Positions 57,520 to 64,000 of a stretch of 64,000 nucleotides of DNA are shown here, piece by piece. The position numbers and the translations under genes were made by a program. Source of the stretch: Strigamia acuminata. Lineage: Eukaryota > Arthropoda > Chilopoda > Geophilomorpha > Linotaeniidae. A model generated the notes under the pieces. It searched no databases. It saw only the letters and a list, made by a program, of their open reading frames with translations, and had not been told where the DNA came from. The stretch covers positions 9,192,259-9,256,258 of the forward strand of contig OX442320.1 in the NCBI GenBank assembly GCA_949358305.1, written 5' to 3'. The first letter of the stretch is position 1. Each line of letters opens with the position of its first letter.

Positions 57520-57606
57520 ATGGAAGACAAATTGAGAGATTTTATAAACGTAAATCTCGTTTTAGATAACTATTTCGTCAGCCGCCGAGTTAGGCCTAAC
57601 GTACTC

Positions 57607-58763
57607 ATGGCCGCAGCGCAGATATTCAACACACTCGGCAAACTCGGTCTAGGAATCGCAGTTGTCGGCGGAGTAGTCAATTCAGCATTGTATAATGGTA
57701 ATTTTTATTTAAAAACCGTCGTTAAATTAATTAATTAAATAATTTTGATTTTTAGTTGATGGCGGTCACAGAGCGGTCATTTTCGACCGATTCACCGGTG
57801 TGAAAAACTTCGTAGTTGGCGAAGGAACTCATTTTCTTATTCCTTGGGTCCAAAAGCCAATTATTTACGATATTCGATCTCGTCCACGTAATGTACCGGT
57901 CGTGACCGGCAGCAAAGGTGAAAAAATGAGCTAAAAATTAACAAAAATTCATTTTTTTAAATAATTTTTCAAAAAAATGATGGAATATTTATTAAAAGAT
58001 CTTCAGAATGTGAACATCACCTTGAGGATTCTGTTCAGACCAATTCCCGACACACTACCGAAGTTATACATGAGTTTGGGAAGTGATTACGACGAGAGAG
58101 TTCTGCCGTCTATCACGAATGAAGTTTTAAAAGCAGTTGTGGTAATAAAAAAATTAATAAATTTAAAAAAATCCGTTTTTGGTTAATATTTAATATTTTA
58201 TTTTCTCTTTCTAGGCGCAGTTTGATGCGAGTGAACTTATCACACAACGAGAAATCGTGTCGCAGCGTGTCAGCGAAGCGTTAATTGAACGTGCGGGCCA
58301 ATTTGGATTGTTTTTGGATGACATATCTATCGTAAAAACATGTTTGAAACGATCAATTTCCACTCTATTAATTTGGTTTTGTTGAAATTAATTGCAGACT
58401 CATCTCACGTTTGGTAAAGAATTTACTCTGGCCGTTGAATTGAAACAAGTGGCGCAACAGGATGCGGAAAGAGCACGATTTTTAGTCGAAAAGGTGATTA
58501 ATTCTGTTTGATTTGGTTTGATTTGATTTGATTTTGTTGTTTAGGCTGAACAAGTGAAACGTGCCGCTGTTGTTTCGGCCGAAGGGGACGCGCAGGCAGC
58601 TATATTACTCGCTAAAGCGTTCGGCGATTCGGGCGAGGCGTTGGTGGAACTGCGTAAAATCGAAGCGGGTGAAGATATTGCGTATCAATTATCGAAATCT
58701 AGAAATGTCATGTACTTACCACCTGGCCAGAGCACATTGTTTAGTCTGCCACAAATGAACTAA
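57607..58763 (+). CDS. PHB1: Prohibitin 1
   Basis: Six exons join in frame: (57520)57607-57697, 57756-57917, 57999-58141, 58215-58331, 58398-58493 and 58545-58763. The match to PHB1 is strong throughout: [117 protein letters not shown]1 forms rings with PHB2 in the mitochondrial inner membrane that scaffold and stabilise proteins. The hydrophobic N-terminal anchor and SPFH domain are intact. I chose ATG 57607 ([14 protein letters not shown]), which gives 275 residues, close to the family length. The frame is also open from ATG 57520, adding 29 residues (MEDKLRDFINVNLVLDNYF), which would be unusual for PHB1. AATAAA at 58812-58817 is the likely poly(A) signal. Confidence 0.95.
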
Positions 58764-58817
58764 TCGCTTTTAGTTTGTAATATAAAGTTGACGCAAAATG
58801 AAATGATTTGAAATAAA

Positions 58818-60008
58818 AGTTTAGGTATATTGATTCTTTGTTTTTGCCTTGATTTAAATTAATTTTATTGTAACATTTTAGCTTTATAAAGAATAATTTA
58901 TCCAGTTATTTTATTTTATTTATTCGTTTTGTCGGGGTTGGTAAGTTGCAGATTTCTTCCACCAGATGGAAACTTTGAGCTGATTTTTAGTCGACGAGCG
59001 TCACAATCACGGTGTGGTCACGTTCGTAGAATTAATCTCGATGGAAGAATTATTTTTGTGAAGAAAGCATACTGTATATTGATAAAAATATTTAGAATTG
59101 CATTTTAAATTTTAAAACGATGAAATGTCGATAGATTGACTATGTAAGATCGTTCGTATTAGAAGGATTGGCAATACGGTATTGTTTTATTCAGTCGTCT
59201 CTAGATGGCAGCAGTGACCAGAGACAGTTTGTGATTGGTAAACGCTGGCGCCATCTATGTTTCCAAGATGCTATTAATTAGGAGTTAAAATTTCTATGGA
59301 TGGTGATTACGCTTTGGAAAGGAATCCGGTATTGTTATTATACAAATAAATAGGCTAAAATATTCTTAGGGATGCAACACAAAACGAAATTGAGAAAAAT
59401 ATTATTTGTGATATATCCGTATCTGTCGGCAAACGAATTATAATTAATTGATCGTTTCGAAATCCAAAGCTTAAAATGCGTGAATTCGCAGATGTTGACA
59501 TCTGTTTGAGTTGGAAATCACGGTAGATGGTAATTATACTTGAATTAATTCAAATCGTACAAATGCCGCTCGTTTTCTCTAGTCTGTTTATTCGCTTTGA
59601 TTTTGACTTACACATTCGGTGCAATTCTTTCGGGTAAAGGTTCACCGAGAGATTCAAAATCCAAAATATCGAGAAAATTAAATCGTAAAACTAAGCTTAT
59701 GAAAGCTCCGCCTTTATTATGGCTGTAATTTTTTTCTGCAGTGCAACTACACGCCATCTTTCGGCAAATCTTGAAAACATTAAAACATATATTACAACAC
59801 TGCGCGAACATCATAATCCCGATATCAAGAACTGGGATCCCGCGGATCAGATGATGGTTCTCTGGAATTTTATAATCCAGCTTAAAGTGTGATGATGAAA
59901 TGAAACTAAACCAACAACAACTTGCAAGCAAGAGTACGAATTTAATTTGAGCAAAAATACAACGAATTTTTGTTTATTTTACACAATAGAAGTGAATATG
60001 ACAGTTTG
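58818..60008. other. Intergenic region with a weak minus-strand exon candidate
   Basis: Mostly AT-rich spacer. On the minus strand, 59761-59608 opens MACSCTAEKNYSHNKGGAFI then FLDILDFESLGEPLPERIAP and meets a GTAAGTC donor; it could be a first exon of a minus gene, but no following exon is recognisable before prohibitin. The block near 58950 shares about 20 bases with 32638. Confidence 0.25.
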
Positions 60009-63000
60009 ATGAGTTCTAGAGGTGAGTTTCTTTTCATTCAAACAACTTAATCGCAATTTTTTTAAATTTTTTTCTTCCGTAGTTGGCATGGAAAACAAGC
60101 AGAGAATAATGGAAGCCGCTGACATCATCGAAATACTCAAGAAGCAGCTGGCGATTGCAGCAGGTAATGCGAAATTAAGTGAAAATAAATTACAAACTGA
60201 CGTCCCATTTCTTTGCAGGTGGTAGGGACAAGTTTGGTCGACCTATAATTACAATTTCTTTGAGTGAAAATACAAGAGATTTTACTCTGGATGAAATTGT
60301 TCACACTTTATGCTACTTTAGTTCACTTTATCAGTAATTTTTATTATTTATTTAGCACGAAATGAGTAAATAGACGTTTGATTGACCTTAATTTCTTTAG
60401 GGGTTTGTCTAGGCGGATTTATTTTATAATTATAATTGATCTGAGAAGAGGAGTAGCGAAGGAATTACCAGTTCTTTTGAAAGCAATTCAGGTTTAACGA
60501 TTTTTTAAAAGTTATTTCTTTTGGTTATTGTATTTGTTTATTTTTTTTTAATAGGTTTCACTGAATACTAAATTAAATAAAGTTCTTCTGATTAAAAAAG
60601 ATGGACTGAAATTCAAGCTAAATGTCGATTTGAAAAAAGAAAGTGATAATTTAAATTGCGAAGTAAGCAGAAATAATTATTAAAGGTTGATTAAATGTTA
60701 TTTAAATTTATATATATATTTTTTTAAGATATTGGCCGTGACTATAAGTAAATTACATCAATTGATAAATCCTTCGCAACTTACCGAGGATTTAAATGGA
60801 ACTTTGGTGTTTGATTGTAAGCTTTGGTTAGAAAATAGATTGGTACGTTGTGATAATCTCTAATTTTTGTTGATTTTTTAAATTAAATTTGTATAATTTT
60901 ATAATTTTATTATTTAATTAAGTTGTTAGAACAATTTGTTAAAGAATCTCGATCGACAATTCGGTCTTTGCAAACAACTTTGCTTAAAATGAACGGCCAT
61001 CTTCAGCTGTTGACGAAAACAAACGCGAGCGAAATGCTCGAAGAGAACCAAACGGAGTTTGAAATTGCTTGCCAAGCGTCGGACGCGCTGTTTGAGTCCG
61101 GTATAAATAATAAACACCGTGAATAATTACGAACTTAAATAAACAACTGTGTTTTTATTTATTTCAGGTGCAATTGTATTAAATCGGCTCGAAATGGACG
61201 GAGATTCTGGATTCAGATCCGACGAAATCGCCAACCAAAATATGGACGTTAAAGATGCAATTACACGAGTACGGATTTAAATAAGAGAAAAAAAATCAAT
61301 TTAATTTAATTTTGTTTTTTTTTAGTTTGAAAAATGTTGGGATGCGGTGAAAGAAGAACACGAACACTTAGAAGGGTTTTGGTCCTCGATGAAGCTGAAT
61401 TTAATCCAAATGATCGAGTATGAAGACTTGGAGAAAAATATTCGCACAGTAAAATGAATAAATGAAATAAATATTAAATATTAACCACCACTCTCTAAGG
61501 TCGTCGAGTGGATCCTCGGACCGGCCGAGGAATTGCTGGCCGCTCAGCAAGGCGTCGGAACTTCGTATCAATCGGCGGATGAATTGAGAAAACAGCACGA
61601 GCAAGTGGAATTAGCGTGCATCGTACGTTTGTTAGTCAAAAAGCAGTTTAGAAAATGGAAATTAATGGAAATTTAAAGGGGATTTATGGTTTCTACGCCG
61701 AATTGAGGCACACGGCCGACACGATGAGCGAAAGAGAAAATCACGTGGCTTTTAACGCGATCGGCGTGCAGAAAGATTACATGGACACTGTCTGTCGTAG
61801 TTTCGCGCATCGGTTGGAGAGAAGGCGTAATTTGTTGATTACGTCGTCTTTCTTCCACAGATTGATCGAAGAAGTAAATATTTATTCGTTTAGCGATGTT
61901 ATTGAGTGTTTAATCGTGTTTTTTCTTTAGTTGTTTCAGAAATTTCGCAATTTTTTTGAATTGTTGCAAGAAGATTTCAAATTGGAGACATACGAACAGT
62001 GCAAGAGGCTTTTGGATGTCATCAACAACGTGCAGGATAATATAGGTTGTTTGGTGGTTTGTTTTGTTTGTTTGGATTGTTTTTTTGATTGGTTTTTGTG
62101 ATAGATGCGTGCACGAATCAAGCGCTGCACGAAGGAGAGCGGTTGTTGGATTTGATCGCTTTGCCGGTGAAAAATGCGTCCGGGCAGGACGTGACGCCGA
62201 ATTTTACTTCTTCGGTGATGCACATCAAACGAATTTGCGCCCAATTGCAAGAGCGGAAAAGCCACGTTGACGAAGCGGCGTGTGTCAAATTTCTCCGTTT
62301 AAATCAGATTGCGAAGATGTTGGTGTGCGAATCTGAAGCGCGACAAGTAAATGAATAAATAAAATAAATAGATAGGTATTTATTTGTGGTTATTTTAGGC
62401 GATTGGTTGGATCGATGATTTGTGCAATGTTTTGATTACGAGTTATTATTTAATTGGAATTAATCCGGACGATACTAGGGGGTTGGAAGAAGAGCATTGT
62501 GCGTTTCAAGAGACTGCTCATGTATGTTTGTTTTTATTTTCTTTTTTTTAAATTTTATTTACGTTTATTTTGTTTGTAAAATAGCAAACTTATGAGTACG
62601 GACGTCAATTGCTTCACGCAGCTTTGATTCTTCGGCGATCGAGCAAACTTAGCTACGATATTAATACGAGTTTAGGCCGACTCTTGCATCAAACATGGCG
62701 GCGGTTTTTAGTCGGGTGTAAAGAGAAAAGTTTGCGGTTAACGTCGTGCTTGGAATTTCATTTGAATATCGAACGAGTTGAGAATATAAAAAATTGTTTT
62801 AATCTTAATTTTAATTCTTATTTATTAAATATTTAGCTGTTGGCGGAATACGACGAGAAATATCGCGATGGCGACGTCCGTTTGAACGAAATCGGCCGCC
62901 ATTTGTCGCAGGTCGTCAACACTGGAAAAGTGTTACTGGAAAGACTCAAATTACCAGTAATATCCGTTAAACGGTAATAAAATTTTAAAAATTATCTCTT

Positions 63001-64000
63001 AAAAAGATTTTTTAAAAAAAATTGTGGTCAATGTCCTAAGATGAAGATGTTTTTGGCCTTTGCCAATCAGAGCTTGCACTTTTCTTTTTTAACTTGTTCA
63101 AGCGGGTGTTGTCTGTGCAGCATTTTTTTCTTCTTTCCTCTCTCGTGGGCTATAAATAAACCATTAAATCTTCTAACCAACGCCACATGCCACGAAAGCC
63201 ATTTGAAATTGACTGAGTAGACTGGAACAAACGAGGAGAACTAAGTCTTGACATGTGAGTACGAATTAATGTTACTGATCGCGTCAAAGTCAAGTTCACA
63301 CGCTTAACTCGACAATAAATGTATTTAGACATTTATAAATGCATCAAAACATTATTTTTTCACTTATTAACGACGTTTTACTCATTTTCCCCCGTTCTAT
63401 TTATACTCTTAGGGCCGACAAACTTCCCTACGACGAAGCCGCGGCTGAGAAAATCCGGGAGAAAATCGACGAAGCCGAAATGAAATTGGACGAATATCGA
63501 GCACGGCGAAGAGATTCCGAGCATTCCTTTACCACATCCACATCCTCGGCCAAGATGGAGAGCTTCGTCACGGCCGATTCGTCCACTTACGGCGATTTTA
63601 AGTCTCTCACGTCGGACGGATGGAGAACCGCGCCGTCGTTGATGTCCGACGATTGGCGCTCGGCAACTTCCGCCGACGAATTGGACGACTTTTTCTCCGC
63701 CGACGAACACAACGTTGAAAATAAAAACGATTCGGAGCCGCCAGTAACGCTGAAATCGACGGAAACGCGAGTTTTTAAGGCGGTGTCGTCGGTTAAACAG
63801 ATGTCGCGCACCACTTTGTCGCATAATGGCAATTGCGAGCCGCTGGTCACTACTTCCCATCGTTCCCTGGTCGAAAGGTCCGTTCAAAATGGCGGGGCGG
63901 TGACGTCGGAACGAGAAAGCAGCTCGTCTTTGACTATTAGTAAATTGAATGAAGAATTGGAGGCGACGCTCGGGCCTTTGATTACCGGTAGTCCGGAATC
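60009..64000 (+). CDS. SESTD1: SESTD1-like SEC14 and spectrin-repeat protein (3' end off the window)
   Basis: Seventeen exons are in phase: 60009-60021, 60083-60163, 60219-60333, 60413-60491, 60555-60662, 60729-60842, 60923-61100, 61168-61268, 61326-61448, 61500-61622, 61679-61873, 61931-62045, 62105-62346, 62399-62521, 62585-62776, 62837-62973 and 63413 to the right edge, ~875 residues so far. The N-terminus (IIEILKKQLAIAAGGRDKFG, IIIIDLRRGVAKELPVLLKA, INPSQLTEDLNGTLVFD) fits the CRAL-TRIO/SEC14 domain of SESTD1. Spectrin-like helical repeats follow (VEWILGPAEELLAAQQGVGT, TYEYGRQLLHAALIL, GKVLLERLKLPVI). Human SESTD1 is ~700 residues, binds phospholipids and associates with TRPC channels and Dvl. 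Here an extra Ser-rich tail after ~690 (SFTTSTSSAKMESFVTADSS) runs off the window, so this protein is longer, or related to a larger SEC14-spectrin family member. Confidence 0.85.

Overview
This is a eukaryotic, intron-rich, AT-rich window from an invertebrate animal, most likely an ecdysozoan and plausibly an arthropod. Coding exons are separated by very short GT-AG introns, often 40-70 bases. Recognisable products are metazoan: RAB3GAP1, MRPL10, prohibitin, a SESTD1-type SEC14/spectrin protein, a DH-PH RhoGEF and leucine-rich-repeat receptors. A mobile element carries a TTAGG-like tract, the telomere motif common in arthropods. I cannot name the species. All exon maps below were read by eye from splice sites and reading frame. 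Homology statements rest on recalled family sequence features, not on a search.

Layout. 1-6.3 kb holds two tandem minus-strand LRR surface-protein genes whose introns are full of short tandem repeats. 6.5-9.3 kb holds the 3' half of RAB3GAP1 (plus), meeting a small cysteine-rich membrane protein (minus) tail to tail. 9.3-19.3 kb is gene-poor, with a pair of ~450 bp direct repeats flanking a foldback element, pyrimidine repeats and a 39 bp tandem array. 19.3-28.6 kb is MRPL10 (minus), one intron of which apparently contains a 7.7 kb, ~451-copy, 17 bp satellite; one exon has an in-frame TGA.

29-41 kb is a dynamic accessory block. It contains a palindromic MITE with 8 bp target duplications, three copies of a segment derived from the 5' end of the TFIIH p62 (GTF2H1) gene, a decayed APPL-like BAR-PH gene, decayed phospholipase-B-like copies, and a TIR element with a MADF-domain remnant. 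In the middle is an intact 8-exon open frame (33368-36936) joining the p62 PH domain to a USP-type deubiquitinase fold that has lost its catalytic Cys and His. That chimera is the most interesting object in the window.

41-48.8 kb has no gene I can support. 48.8-56.7 kb is a 16-exon DH-PH RhoGEF with a CxxC...CxxC motif just before the DH domain. 57.5-58.8 kb is prohibitin 1. 60.0 kb to the right edge is a SESTD1-like gene that continues off the window. The genes do not form a pathway; each appears to be an independent transcription unit.
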